This document shows positions 45,907-58,470 of a stretch of 64,000 nt of DNA, piece by piece. Within the stretch, counting starts at the first letter, position 1. Each line of letters begins with the position of its first letter. Origin of the DNA: Tachypleus tridentatus. Its lineage: Eukaryota > Arthropoda > Merostomata > Xiphosura > Limulidae. Below the pieces are notes generated by a model that saw nothing but the letters and a program-made list of their open reading frames with translations, ran no database searches and was not told where the DNA came from. A program made the translations under genes and the position numbers. The DNA is taken from positions 141,910,127-141,974,126 of the forward strand of contig NC_134833.1 of NCBI RefSeq assembly GCF_004210375.1, given 5' to 3'.

Positions 45907-46780
45907 GGTTGAGCATATTATGTTAAAACGATTTTCAATACGCACAACGACAACAAACGTGACAACCACAGACGAAACAAAGTTGCAGTGTGATGGATGT
46001 ATCAAAGTTACTTAAACATTGTATATCGTCACATTGGTATTGTTGTGCCAACGAGAACTGATCGTTTTTGGGAAACAGACGCAACATCCTTCGACAAGAA
46101 ATATACATATACCCAGATAATAAAGACATATTTAAATCGAATGTTTAGAATTTCCAAGATGGGCATTGAAACACTAAGGAATGGATCATCATGTGGTCCC
46201 AGAACTATGCAAAAAGAACTTGCAATAAGTCGTACCCTATCCATGGTAAGCGACGTGTATCGTCTTGTATTATACGAGAATCCACAAACATAAAGATCAG
46301 TGGCAAAAGCTGTCTATGTGTCCCAGGAAACATTACGCATCATAATCAAGTACAATCATCGTTTAAAGAAAAAGAGGTCAAAAGAGTATGGATTCATGAA
46401 GATGAGGCTTTTCATCATACTTACCGTTCAACTATAGCACATAGGGAGCTGGAACATTAAACCAGTATTCATGCTATTCTACACAAAGACAAGTCGGTCA
46501 TCTCTCCATGCACATTGCCTATGGATTTAGTGTGATTGAAAAGTTGAAACGAGTGCTGAGAATCGTCGTCCTCGCGCATAAGAACTAGATGAGAAGTAAC
46601 CAGAGAAGAATGTTGGCTTTGAATATGACAGCTTTGGGAACGGAGCCATTTATAATTTAAAATACGCTGCAAACAAGATGCACAATTATCTGATAAAGAA
46701 TGAGCAAGACTGGCCATGGTGACATGGATTGTAATGACGTAATGATGCCTTAAAATCGTTTTAATATAACCTATTCAACC
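45907..46780 (+). mobile_element. Decayed mariner-like DNA transposon
   Basis: Terminal inverted repeats of about 37 bases: left GGTTGAGCATATTATGTTAAAACGATTTT, and the right end read inward GGTTGAATAGGTTATATTAAAACGATTTT (compared in parts). Between them lies a frame-broken coding relic with the order of a mariner transposase. Target-site TA is no longer evident. Confidence 0.65.
46160..46730 (+). pseudogene. Mariner-like transposase relic
   Basis: Different frames give pieces with a mariner look: SVAKAVYVSQETLR (helix-turn-helix-like, about 46300), then WIHEDEAFHHTYRSTIAH (about 46390-46440), resembling the second catalytic Asp block QDxAxxHT. At least three frameshifts and several stops separate them. 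Similarity was judged by eye only. Confidence 0.45.
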
Positions 46781-46948
46781 TTGTGTACAAGTCAGATAAT
46801 GCCTTTAAAGTACTGTATAATTTTTCATATAGATACATTATTAATAAAAAATAATAATAATTTAGAAATTACTTCACAGAAATAACTTATTTTCATTCGT
46901 TCCTACATTTAAAGCCATTATTAACAATAGGTGGCTTTGAAAGCTTTG

Positions 46949-47216
46949 TTTGTTTATTTGTTTTTGAATTTCGCGCAAAGCTACACGAGGACTATCTGTG
47001 CTAGCCGTCCCTAATTTAGCAGTGTAAGACTAGAGGGAAGGCAGCTAGTCATCACTACCCAACGCCAACTCTTGGGCTAATCTTTTACCAAAGAATAGTG
47101 GGATTGACCGTCATATTTTAACGTCCCCACGGCTGAAAGGGCGAGCATGTTTGTTGTGACGTGGATTCGAACCCCCGACTCTCAGATTACGAGTCGAGTG
47201 CCTTAACCACTTGGCG
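46949..47216 (-). mobile_element. tRNA-derived SINE, main family, full length
   Basis: Tail GTTTGTTTATTTGTTTTTGAATTTC, body, and head with GGATTCGAACCCCCGACTCT and TTAACCACTTGGCG. Confidence 0.85.
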
Positions 47217-48507
47217 TTTAATTGAGGAGTTAATTCTCAACAAATGCATATTTTATTTTTCGTTCTACAAAATTTAAAACCATTATCAACACTAGGTGGT
47301 GTTAAAAGCCAGAAATAAAGATTACTAAAGCACAAAGACTACTATACTTTTTTGTTTGTTATTACACATATTTAGCTACAACCGCTTAATATGGGAAGTA
47401 ACCTGTAGAATACAGAATTATATGGGAATTAACCTCTTTTTAACTTTTTGTTATGCAAAACTTATTATTTACAGAATACACAACTACTCGCATACGAGAT
47501 ATTCAAAAGTTCATAGCTTCTAACGTACTTTTACATGGTTGGAACCTGTTCTAGAAGTTCTTTCCTTGATCCGAAAAATTACCAACAGTTACACTGACTC
47601 CGGGCTACATAACTTTAGCATTTAACAGCAGCGTCTGGCGGGAATTAGTGGTAAAAAATTGTTTGAAATGTCTGTCCCTCCGCTGGTATTCAAGCTAGCT
47701 TAACTCCTTAAATATGCAAGATTAGTAAAAATTGTTAATTTTAAAGGGGGAATAAGGATCGTAAAAAACATTAAGAAACAAGTTGAATAAAGATTATAGT
47801 TACTATAATAGAACTTATAGAACTATAAGATTATAGTTACAAGCCTTAAACAAACATGGCTGGAAGCAGTGTTTACCTTATTTTATCAAGCTAAATATCC
47901 ATACTTTGACTTCACTAAAATTGATAAATACTATTTGCTAGAACACATAAAATACATGTAAAATAGACAATACGACATACTTAGCATAAGTCGTTAATTA
48001 TCGTCAACATTTACAGCCGCTAACTTAAAACCAACAATTTAAAAATAGCAACATCTATATGAAATAACGTGTAATGGGTTTGCTTTCATACGTTTAGTGT
48101 CTATGTTTATTTCAGTGTAGTTATTGTTTTTTGCACATGACGTATGTTGTTGGCTGTCTATTGCGCAAGCCCTGTCTGTTCTCTAAATTTGTAGAAGATT
48201 CTTGAAAGCAAGAATCAATATTTGTTTCACGAAAATGCTAGCTTGTTTTTTGAACATTGTTGAAACTTCGAGAAACTCGCATGAATCGTATAAAAGCAGC
48301 TAGCGGAGAGACGGTAAAAGAAGAATAATATTATTGGACAGCTGCAGTTAAAAAATTGCTACAGTTGCTGTAAGATCCGGAAGCTATAATTGTGATTAAC
48401 GCCTATTAATCGGAAAACTACAAAATTGGACCAGGAACGCATATAGATTTCGAACATTGCAAACCTTTGAACTTCAGTGAATTTGTTCGGACGTTATTAT
48501 TTCCATA
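47217..48507. other. Intergenic DNA, no gene seen
   Basis: Only small direct repeats such as GATTATAGTTAC (near 47793 and 47828) are visible. Confidence 0.5.
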
Positions 48508-48783
48508 AGGCCCAGCATGGCCAAGTGGGTTAAGGCGTTCGACTCGTAATCCGAGGGTCGCGGGTTCGAATCCAGGTCGCATCAAACACGCTCGTCCTTT
48601 CAGCCATGGGGGCGTTACAATGTGCGGTCAATCCCACTAATCGTCGCTGAAAGAGTAGCCCAAGAGTTGGCGAGGGGTGGTGGTGACTAGTTGCCTTCCC
48701 TCTAGTTTTACACTGCTAAATTAGGGACGGCTAGCGCAGATAGCTTTCGAGTAGCATTTCGCGAAATTCAAAACAAACAAACA
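48508..48783 (+). mobile_element. tRNA-derived SINE, main family, full length, best-kept head
   Basis: GGCCCAGCATGGCCAAGTGG, TTCGACTCGTAATCCGAGGG and GCGGGTTCGAATCCAGGTCG form a clear tRNA-like head with a CGT anticodon-like triplet. The body is typical and the tail reads GAAATTCAAAACAAACAAACAC. I call it a SINE and not a tRNA gene because the body and tail follow directly. Confidence 0.87.
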
Positions 48784-50392
48784 CTATTTCTACAATGACA
48801 TTAGACACCCTCCTCGGTAAGAAGTGAGTTTGTAACAGGTGTGAGCCAACCAAGCTAGCTAGTTGAAGTGAAATGTGATAATATCAACTCAGAATTAATT
48901 TGCTCCTCGTGAACCTGGATCGTTGATAAAATATTCAGTTCTAGACTAGATAGAAGACTAAATATTGTTTGAGTTTGTAAAACTCTTGTATATAAACATG
49001 ATTTGTAATAACTATCAGTAATAGCCATTATTGTAAATTGTATTTTTTGTTTGTTTATATATTAAAATATATTTGCATTAAAACGATAATTGTGTATATC
49101 AATCTTGTTGACAAATATCATAAATTTGATACATATTAACATTTAATTAACTTCTAAATTGAAATTTCTGGTTATTTGAAATAGTAATACGTAAAGTACG
49201 TTACATGATAAATTGGAGACTTATTCAGGATAAATTATAATACGTAATAAGTGCTATAAGTAGTGGTAATCAATACTGAATACCCAATCACAATTTCAGC
49301 TAAGTATATGAAACAGTATAAAGGATACCACCGTCGTCTGAGTAGGAAAATCTGATATGGTAATCGTCCAGTTAAAAATTTGCTGAAATATTGTTGTGGA
49401 AATTCACGTAGTGAGAGCAAACTCGAATAACGATGAACAATAGCAACTCGAATAGACACGCAACAGCAAAACGGGGAGCCTTTAATGTGGCAGTGCGCAC
49501 TTAATGAACTAGTTGTAGTTTCCAATTAACATGAACACTAGGAAAAAAAAAACAGTGTTTTGTGTTTTTTATGACGGAAAGTGAAGGACTTAAAAGTTTT
49601 GCAGAACGCAAAATTAAGGAAATCGAAATAAGTCGCAAACTATTTTGTCAGTTTTTTTTTTTGCAAAATTCCTGTACGATCCCACAATACAGTAGCTACC
49701 AACTGCAATAATTTTATAGTGGAGTCATAATAGGGATTTGTAGCTTAAGAAAACTGTCAGCAGCGGATCTCCAGTCTTATTTGCTTACTTTTTGCGATCT
49801 CTATTTGCATATTTTAAATTCTAAGTTTTTAATTATCTTGTATGTTGCCTTTTTTAATGCACAGCAATGGGAAAAATGTATGCCTAAAGTACGATTAAGT
49901 GCATATAAACTCTTAGCAGTAGAAAAGAAGTCTTTTCAAATAAAACAAGTATGTCTAAAAACAGCGCTTTGAATAAAGTTTCGTGTTTTTCAAGGTAATT
50001 ATTTACTGAGCGAGGTGGCTTGTGCCTGAGGTTTCGTGTAAACACGCGTTTAACACGCATCAAGTACAAAAGCAGCCATTCAGAACATCACATCTATTAT
50101 GTATTTATGATCACGTAACGTTTTAAAAGGTCGTAAGCAATCGCAACACTTCATAAAATATAACTTTCTAGGTTTTGGTGCAAAATATCCAGTCGATTTT
50201 ATTTTAGGTTTATGAACAAATAGGTAAATTTTGAATATGTATACAACCGCAAAATTACTTATTTCACTTTTTATAAATGTTTAGGTGGTCTTAACTGCTG
50301 AAAAGTAAAGTTTTTAGTGTTGTTTCAAGAAAATGTCTGCTTTTTAAGGTGGCTTTTGCCCGAATGTTTGCATGTTTTTCTTACAGCATAGC
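48784..50392. other. Intergenic DNA, no gene seen
   Basis: A minus-strand frame of 96 residues (49235-49525) lacks a promoter, homology or repeat context, and is likely chance. No repeats are recognised. Confidence 0.5.
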
Positions 50393-50490
50393 CACATCGG
50401 GCTATCTGCTGTCCACTAAAGGGAGTCGAATTCTTAATTTTAGCTTTGTAAATCCGTAGACGTACCGCTGTCCCAATGGGGAAGTCCGCA
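50393..50490 (-). mobile_element. tRNA-like SINE, short type, diverged
   Basis: On the minus strand: CCATTGGGACAGCGGTACGT, TTTACAAAGCTAAAATTAAG, GAATTCGACTCCC and AGATAGCCCGATGTGGCTAT, matching the family at 61226-61360. Confidence 0.7.
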
Positions 50491-53400
50491 TGTTCTTTTA
50501 GTTTTGAGCAACTTCCTGTACGATCTCTATTATGAATCACTATCGTAGTTCATGGCACTTACTTCGATAAAGTTTTCCTTTGCACTATTAGTCCGTGAAA
50601 TAAGAGAAACTGTATGGGTGACTTCTGAGAGATAAACATGGCATACACACACACACATACATATATAAACGCATCTAATTAGACGAATAATAAAAGAACA
50701 GTGTTAAAGGTTGACTTATTTTATGACAAGTACGTATAATGCGTGATACCATATACGACCATCAACTGTCTTCCATTGTTCGTACGTAACAAAAGACCCC
50801 CCACCAATCGATAACAAGGCTGTATGTACAACGGAAATGAACTCAGTTTAAGATGAGCTTTTTCGGTTTCTGTTCCTTATGTTTAGTTTCGCCGTGTTAG
50901 GTTGACTCTTCCCAAGTGGCTGCTAAAAAACATACTTTACAACTCAATCGGTCTCAATCTCTTCGATTTTTGTTAAAAGTTTGGAAATGTGCACAACAAT
51001 AAGCACAATGTGACAGCTATCTTTCCCGTTTAACTAAATGATAACAGTATCTTTGTCGAACGAGTTCACGAAATCGCAGTCTCTCCAAGATTAGCTGATG
51101 GTTAACCTTCGATCGTGACGTAACTTTCAAGTGAATTACGCTGGCACTGATGTACATACAATATCACACTACAAACAACCGGATCCCTCTGAGGTGTGTG
51201 TTGGAATTTTGACAATCGAGTTTTAAGCACACAAAACTCGTGTTATCAGACGTTTTAGTTGATAGCAACTTCTGTGTGGGAGTGAATGCTCTTACAATTT
51301 TCATTTTATTCGCATTTTTAAGTGTTTGTTACTGCAAAATGCTCGATAAACAAGTTCATCCTGTCAAATTATTAGATACATAAAATTATATTCACGCACA
51401 ACAATATATATCGTATCATCATTATGATTTTCCACGTACACACCGCTAATGGCAAGCGACTACAATTAAGACCCCGTGACTTCTGTAACAGCTTAATAGA
51501 TAAGTTACGTCTTTCTAACGCTGTAAGAAAAAAAATTAGAAAGGCAGTTATAAGCCAAAATGATTCGTCATACATAATATTTGTACACACATAAATAAAA
51601 CCTAATGTCTAACGACTTTATGTTTCGAACTAATAACAAAATTGAAACAAAAGTCGTTCGAATTTAGTAAAAGAAACAGTGCAACATACATAAGGTAAGC
51701 CTTGTGATACCAAATTGAAAGTAGTTATAATAATAATAAAGGCTTACAAAAATTTAGTACGCTTTATATGGATATTCATTAACATTTTATAAAAGTTTGG
51801 GCTAAAGCTGTTTCCTTCGTACACTCTACGAGAATTAATCAACTAAGATTTGAACTATTTAGAATCTTTGCGACTTTTTAGTTTTAATTATTTGGTCTGG
51901 AGATTAAAACAAAACTGCATTCTGGAAGCTGTTCGTGACATCGTAGTCTGGTGTTTGTTCGTTAGCTCTCAGTCGTTTCAATCATTCTAGTTAAGCGCGG
52001 CTTAAGGAGAGCTATAATTGCTTTTATGTTAAACCTGTGGAACAGCTGGTGGTGCTACATAAATAGACTGGATTCGTTACTAGGCCTAAGTTTACACTGG
52101 AACTGTGTTAAATATTTGGCGATTAATGAAATTTGTAAAAAAGTGATGGGAAATTTCTGGGATACATAAACTTCTATTCTACAGCTGCCTGATAGTATCT
52201 ACTGTTATATAAATAAAACAATAGCAAAGGTATTTAAAAATTAGATTACGTAATTCTAGTTCTGCGTTTAAAAGATAGAAGTCGCTCACTAAAATAGTTT
52301 TTAAGCATTTAAAAAAATTCACAGAACTTAAAACTTGCCTTGAAAAATATATGCGTTAAATCAAACTTTATAAACTATATTTTACCTTCTTACACACAAG
52401 CAACTCGTTTCCATTCAGATCAATGTGTTGAAGACGATTTTCCTGTAAAGAAAGTATCATTTTAACACACGAAATACGTGATAGGAGACATAGCTTTTAT
52501 TTTATACACCCATGGTTACAAAGAACAGGTATTCCTTTTGACATGAAATATGTAAACAAACTATTGGCTGCTGCTCTTGTAACAATTCCGCCGAGGTTTC
52601 TGTTTAACATTATTTTACCGCATCATGAGTTGGCTGCATTTTCAAACCCGGAGGGTGAGTTGAGAGGGTCGTAAGGAGAAAGAGGAATTTTTTTTCGACC
52701 TAAATACCTGAGACCCTATGTGAGATAGGGCTAGTGGGTTTCAAGTTCAAGGGAACCGTAGAAAGACTTCTTCTTTTTTTTCAACATTCTTTGGCGACTA
52801 AACGAGTAAGATTAAAACTTAAAAATATAAAAAAATGTACACTCCGTTTCCTCGTTTTAAAAATCTACCATATTACGTAAGAGAAATTTTCAACTGCTAT
52901 ACGTAAACACAACAACTAGGCTTAGAATAAAAATAAAATAGCTGTTATCCTTGTATCTTTTAATGTACGAGTGTTTTCGAATTACACGTATATGTGATAT
53001 TTAAAACATTTTGATGTATGTACAATGTAATGTAGACTTCAAGGTTTTTGTTTTCTTGTTGTAAGGGCAAAGCCACGCAAAAAGTAACGTGTTATGCCAA
53101 TAAGAGGGATCGAGTACTGATGTTTAGCTTTATAAGCACTCAAGCTTATAGCTTATCGGGAGGTTATTTTTTTATTAGACCTTTTCGAGTAAGTTCTAGA
53201 ACCATAATTACATTAACACGAAATGTTTTGTTGTATAAGAACCAACAACATTTAATTCTGGCAGATACTGGATGAAACAGCACTCTTGCAAACACACGTA
53301 TATCTCGTAAATGAACGCCTCTACATACACGAGGCTCTAAATCATAAGCAATCTTCAAAGACGGAATTACGTAATACACATTACAACTGCTATTCTAATC

Positions 53401-54204
53401 ACTCGCACTTCGATATATTAGTGTATTGTCTGTCAGTCAGCAGTAAATACTAAAATGACGTCACATAAGGGACGTTTAACATTATAACTTGTACTGTAAT
53501 GATACCAGTAAAACGTACGCATACCATTAATCACGAGAAAAGTTATGCATTATATAGGCTGCAACACGGTATGAAGTATGAACTTCAAAAGCGAGAAACA
53601 AAAATATATTTACTCTTAATTTGGTTTCATTTAGTCATGAAACGGAGCACTTTAGAGGACGCTTGGAAGTACATCCGCTATTTATGTTTTTATATGTATA
53701 TTCGTGGGATTCGTTACTTATGTCACATTCAATCCAGAATTGTATTCACACCTATACAATCAAAACTGAAACCTACTATAAAATAACATTACAGTGTTTC
53801 ATTAGTTGATAGCCATTCTTACAAACTTCTATCCAGTTCATTTACATGATGTAGCAACATAATAGAATGTTAATTACAACGTATATCTTGTGTTTCTGTT
53901 ATCCATCTTAACAAAGGGAGTACTGAGGGTATGGCAGACATACTTATTAAAATTCACCATATTTAATGGTTATTTTCCTGTTATCACGTATTAGTACATT
54001 GCAAACAAAACAAATCCATTAAGTGTACGTTCATACATCAGTGTACCTCTTTTTCCACCTGCTACTGCCACAGCCTTGTTCGACAAGTTTGTTGAGCAGT
54101 GCACGGGCTCTGTAAGGCCTCAGGCGGCAAGCCTAGTTCTAGGTCGGGTGATATTTCTTCTTCCTGGTACTGGTTAGCTGGCGAGCTTCACCGAGTTCTC
54201 CTGT
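50491..54204. other. Intergenic DNA, no gene seen
   Basis: Besides a short CA run near 50645-50660, no recognisable coding sequence, RNA gene or repeat. Frames of 60-95 residues (for example 53499-53786) have no supporting feature. Confidence 0.5.
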
Positions 54205-54605
54205 GACACACTATCTATGTCACAGTACTGTTTTCATATAAAACTCTCTATAGCGTATAATATTTCGGTCACAGTATTGTTTACGTGTACAGATATGTAT
54301 ATCGTATTATATCTCTATCACACAATAGAGATTAATACACTCAATTTTATTTGTATCACAATAATGTTTACATATACATATCTCTATACTACATTATATC
54401 TCTTGGATAACTGTTTATGTGTACAGATGTGTATACCACACCATGCCTCTGTCAGAGTGCTATTTATATATAAAAATCTTTATACCACATGTAACTGTTT
54501 ATGCATATAGATCTGTTTACTACATTATACTTCTGTCACAGTAATGCTTATATAAACAAACCTGTACACCACCTTATACCATTGTTACAGTACTGTATGT
54601 TATTA
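54205..54605. repeat. Degenerate minisatellite, unit about 50 bp
   Basis: Words of the type TCACAGTACTGTTTACATAT, ACAGATGTGTATACCACATT and ATACCTCTGTCACAGTAATG recur roughly every 45-50 bases, about eight times, with heavy divergence. The 97-residue open frame across it is a by-product. Confidence 0.6.
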
Positions 54606-55823
54606 AATACGGTAGGACTTAATAGCAGGGACTTTGATGACACAAAATAGCAGCCATAAAAATTGTCCGTTTAAAATCAACTTTAAAATGTTTGAATATT
54701 AACAATGATTATTTCATAGTACTGGATAAGAAAAACTAAATATTATTTATTATACTTATAAAGCCGTCTAACTAGTTATATACATGTTTATGGAGTGAAT
54801 CAAAATGTCAGTGTTTTAATGAATTTTCATGTAAGTGACTTTTCCAGACAAAAAAGACGAGTCTTATTCTTCTATTTTTTTACAGAACTTTTCTGCCTGG
54901 GCTTCTAATGATTCCTTTTTTCTAGCACAAAGGATACTAATATTTATATACTCTCACCTAAACAACGTTATTTTGAACAGAAAAGCCATATTATACGCCC
55001 TATGTTTTCAATACAGAATCACGCCATTACTGCTTAAATAGTTTTATTTTAAACAGTACAGCAATATTGCAAGACTCCTGTTATCAATTGATTTGCTTTT
55101 CTAAGAGTCTTCATTGATAAGGCAGGAAAAAAATGTTGTAGCACACAGTTCACAGAACACTGACTCCTGGTAAGAAAAGTAGATTGAAGGGACCATACGT
55201 TTTTTTTTTAAGTTATCTTGTCAGTGATTCGTGAAAAGATGTACTCAAAACATAGTAACGGTCATAAATTGGGTTATTTTCTAGATGTAATTTGACAGAC
55301 TGCTTAAAAACACATTTTCATGTTTATGAACTTTTGTTATGGTTATGCCACTTATAAAGTTATTGTCAATGACTACCCACTGATACACGCTATCTATCTA
55401 CCTTTAACTATGATGATTCGTTAAAATGTTGGTCTTAATTTTAGCAGACTGGAGGATAGCTTATAATAGAGAATGCTGTCAACCGCTTCTACAAGTACGG
55501 GAACATATAGGATCACTTTGGCACGAGAAACTGGATTCATCATATCAAAGTAAAAATAGACAAACATTTCACAGAAGGAGGGGTGCGCTAAGCACTCGCG
55601 TATTTCATATAAACCATCTGTTCATTCCATCCTTTCTACATGCGTGTTGTAACACTGTACAGACGTCATACTAACGTGCATGTTTCAACGTTGTAAGGAA
55701 GGCACCATTTTCATTTTCAACTGTTTGGAAGGAATGTACAAAAATATCATTAAACATTTTTGTTTGTGATGTAGAACAATAACAACTTCACAGAAAGTAA
55801 GGAGAAAGAACCATTTTATCTGA
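54606..55823. other. Intergenic DNA, no gene seen
   Basis: No supported coding or repeat feature. Confidence 0.5.
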
Positions 55824-56004
55824 ATACAATATCCTTTAACAGCACACATTACCATAACACAATATCATTTAACAGCACACATTACCATAACACAATATCA
55901 TTTAATAACACACATTACCATAACACAATATCATTTAACATCACACATTACCATACCACAATATTATTTAATAAAACACATTACCATAACACAATATTAT
56001 TTAA
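55824..56004. repeat. 35-bp tandem repeat, about five copies
   Basis: The unit is close to ACACAATATCATTTAACAGC followed by ACACATTACCATAAC, with mutations accumulating toward the right end. Confidence 0.88.
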
Positions 56005-57750
56005 GTGTAACCTGCTTATTTACGTACTGTGTGCCTACTTCCTTCAGTTTCGCACTCTCTACCTGTTACCTGGGTAATATAAGCTGTTTAGTAACGTTTA
56101 TCACTGTACTTTACACAAGTGCTTTTGATTATTATAAATTGTACAGTAATGTGTTAAGTTATGAAACTCCTTTGTACGTATGATCTGTTCTGTTCTACAA
56201 AAGTTACTTAAGTTTTAAATACATCAGAAATAACACGATTTGAGAAAATCTGAAATATAAACTTTCCTATTTGAACGAATTACATTTAAAAAAAAAATTA
56301 ACTTTGGTTAGGCACTTCTGGCAATATTGTCACGTTCATTTCTTTAATGAAACCTCTCAAATACGATTTCAAACATTTATACACGTGGTAATACTTTACT
56401 CACCAAGTCTGAATTTGGCATGTTTACTGTGGCGGCTGTAAGACAGATATGAATGTTTCGTTATACTTTAACCTTATCTTGTGATATCGAAAGTTAATTA
56501 CTTTATGTGTGTAAAGCTTGACGTAACATCATTGGAAAAACACGTGCAAGATTTGAATAATAAAATATAGATACTGTGGTAAAACATACTACCACAGTGT
56601 TTCTAGATTTACAGTGAAGATTGGTCTATGACACAACGTTCAGTTCCACTGTGCTTATATATATAAATGAAATCCTTTTGTTAAATGATGGTAAAATTAT
56701 AACTCTTTAGTTGGAAGAGTTATCGTAGTTCTGAAACGTTGTTGTGCTGGTTCACCTCCCACAAGTACCTTCAAGTTTCGTGTAGTAAAACAAAAAGCAA
56801 CATCTGTGCAAGTGTTCTGATCACATGATCTCTAACTCGGCAGCACAAAATACACACACACAACTATTCATTTTCAGTGTAAAACAGTCCAAACTTGATA
56901 ATTAGTATCTAATAATTACTTTGTGGGATTTTCGTTATCTTATAGTAAATTTGTGTGCAATGAAGACGAAGAAAAATGTACAAGAAAAGACCGTATTTAC
57001 ATACATAGCTAAATTCACAAGCCTCACAACGGTGGTACGTGTACACTTTAGTGTACATCCGCGGCAGTATAAGAACTATTTTTCGGACTCTCCTCGGCAG
57101 CGAAGAACTATTTATTGAACATTCTGCGTTGGTTACGTAGAATTTATTGAATATTCCGCGCTAATATAAGTGTAACTGACTTTAAAAAAAGTAACATATT
57201 TTTGTAAATAACATTCTCTGATTTGTTTCATTTCCTCAAACAAAAACTTAGGCTAAGACGTTGCTAGACTTCTATCAACCTTTTAAATAGATAATTTTTG
57301 GTAAGTTCGATATAAGACAGACAAAATAAGTCACAGCTTGTGGTGATACTTCGTTCGGTTACCTGAACATCTACTAAGACGTTGCACGCTACCAGATTTA
57401 ATTAAAGTATGATTTGTAGCTAAGTCTGCAAAGAACAAAAACAACAACAAACAGACAACTCGTAAAATAAATCCTGTTTTATATTCATAAATTATAAGAC
57501 ACCTAAAATCTATTTTAATGAAAAACAAACTCGAACACCATATAAGAAACAGTTGATAAAATAAAGTTTAATTTCCTTTTGTCTTCTGTCGTGTGACAGT
57601 GCTTACTTGTTAGGATATTTAAAAACAATCTTCTAGTCAGGTTTTTAATGTAACACCTCTATAAACAGGTAGCAAAAAAAGCATTTATTAACCTATCACA
57701 ACCGAAAAGGTGTCGACTGACTTGGTTAGTTATCATTACCATTTTTATTT
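56005..57750. other. Intergenic DNA, no gene seen
   Basis: Nothing recognised on either strand. Confidence 0.5.
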
Positions 57751-58008
57751 GGTTTGTTTTGAATTTCGCGCAAAGCTACACGAGGGCTATCTGTGCTAGC
57801 TGTCCCTGATTTAGAAATTTAAGACTAGAGAGAAGGCAGCTAGTCATCACCACCCACCGCCAACTCTTCGACTACTATTTTATCAACGAATAGTCACATT
57901 ATAACACCCCACGGCTGAAAGGACGAGCACATTTAGTGTGACGGGGATTCGAACCCGCGACCCTCAGATTACGAGTCGAGTGCCTTAACCACCTGGCCAT
58001 GCCAAGCC
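57751..58008 (-). mobile_element. tRNA-derived SINE, main family, full length
   Basis: Tail GGTTTGTTTTGAATTTCGCG, body, head with GGGGATTCGAACCCGCGACC and CCTGGCCATGCCAAGCC. A small deletion removes GGGATTGACCG from the body. Confidence 0.85.
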
Positions 58009-58095
58009 ATTTTATCACAGCCGACAGGTTCCAAGTTAAAATATAAAAAAACTCACAAGAAGGTACGACTATAAGTATGTTCATTATTTAAGTCA

Positions 58096-58185
58096 CAAAT
58101 CGACCAGTGGTAAGCTTACATGGTCGTAGGTTCGAATCCTAGCTGGTCACAGTTTTCGGACTTCGTATCAGAACACGCAGGAGAT
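58096..58185 (+). mobile_element. tRNA-like fragment with B-box
   Basis: GACCAGTGGTAAGCTTACAT and GTAGGTTCGAATCCTAGCTGG look like tRNA D-arm and T-arm pieces without a proper anticodon arm. A SINE head relic is more likely than a functional tRNA. Confidence 0.45.
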
Positions 58186-58211
58186 TAATGTCTCGAACAC
58201 TACTGAAGAGT

Positions 58212-58468
58212 CTTGTTTTGTTTGTTTATTTTTGAACTTTTCGCACAAAGATACACGAAGGCTATCTGCGCTAGCCGTTCCTAATTTAGCAGCGTAAGAC
58301 TAGAGGGAAGGCAGCTAGTCATCACCACCCGCTGCCAACTCTTGGACTACTTTAGTACCAAAGAATAGTGGGATTGAGCGTCACATTATAACGCCCTCAC
58401 AGCTGAAAGAGTGATTAAGTTTGGTGCGACAGGGATTCGAACCTGCGACCCTTAGATTACGAGTCGGG
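58212..58468 (-). mobile_element. tRNA-derived SINE, main family, truncated by a DNA transposon
   Basis: Tail GTTTGTTTATTTTTGAACTT, body, and head as far as AGATTACGAGTCGGGTA, where the Tigger/pogo-type element begins. The rest of the tRNA head is not found beyond that element. Confidence 0.82.
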
Positions 58469-58470
58469 TA

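Noticed and set aside
48508-48590. Apparent tRNA gene with CGT anticodon
   Set aside because: The same head is followed in every copy by the SINE body and tail, so it is a tRNA-derived SINE and not a tRNA gene.
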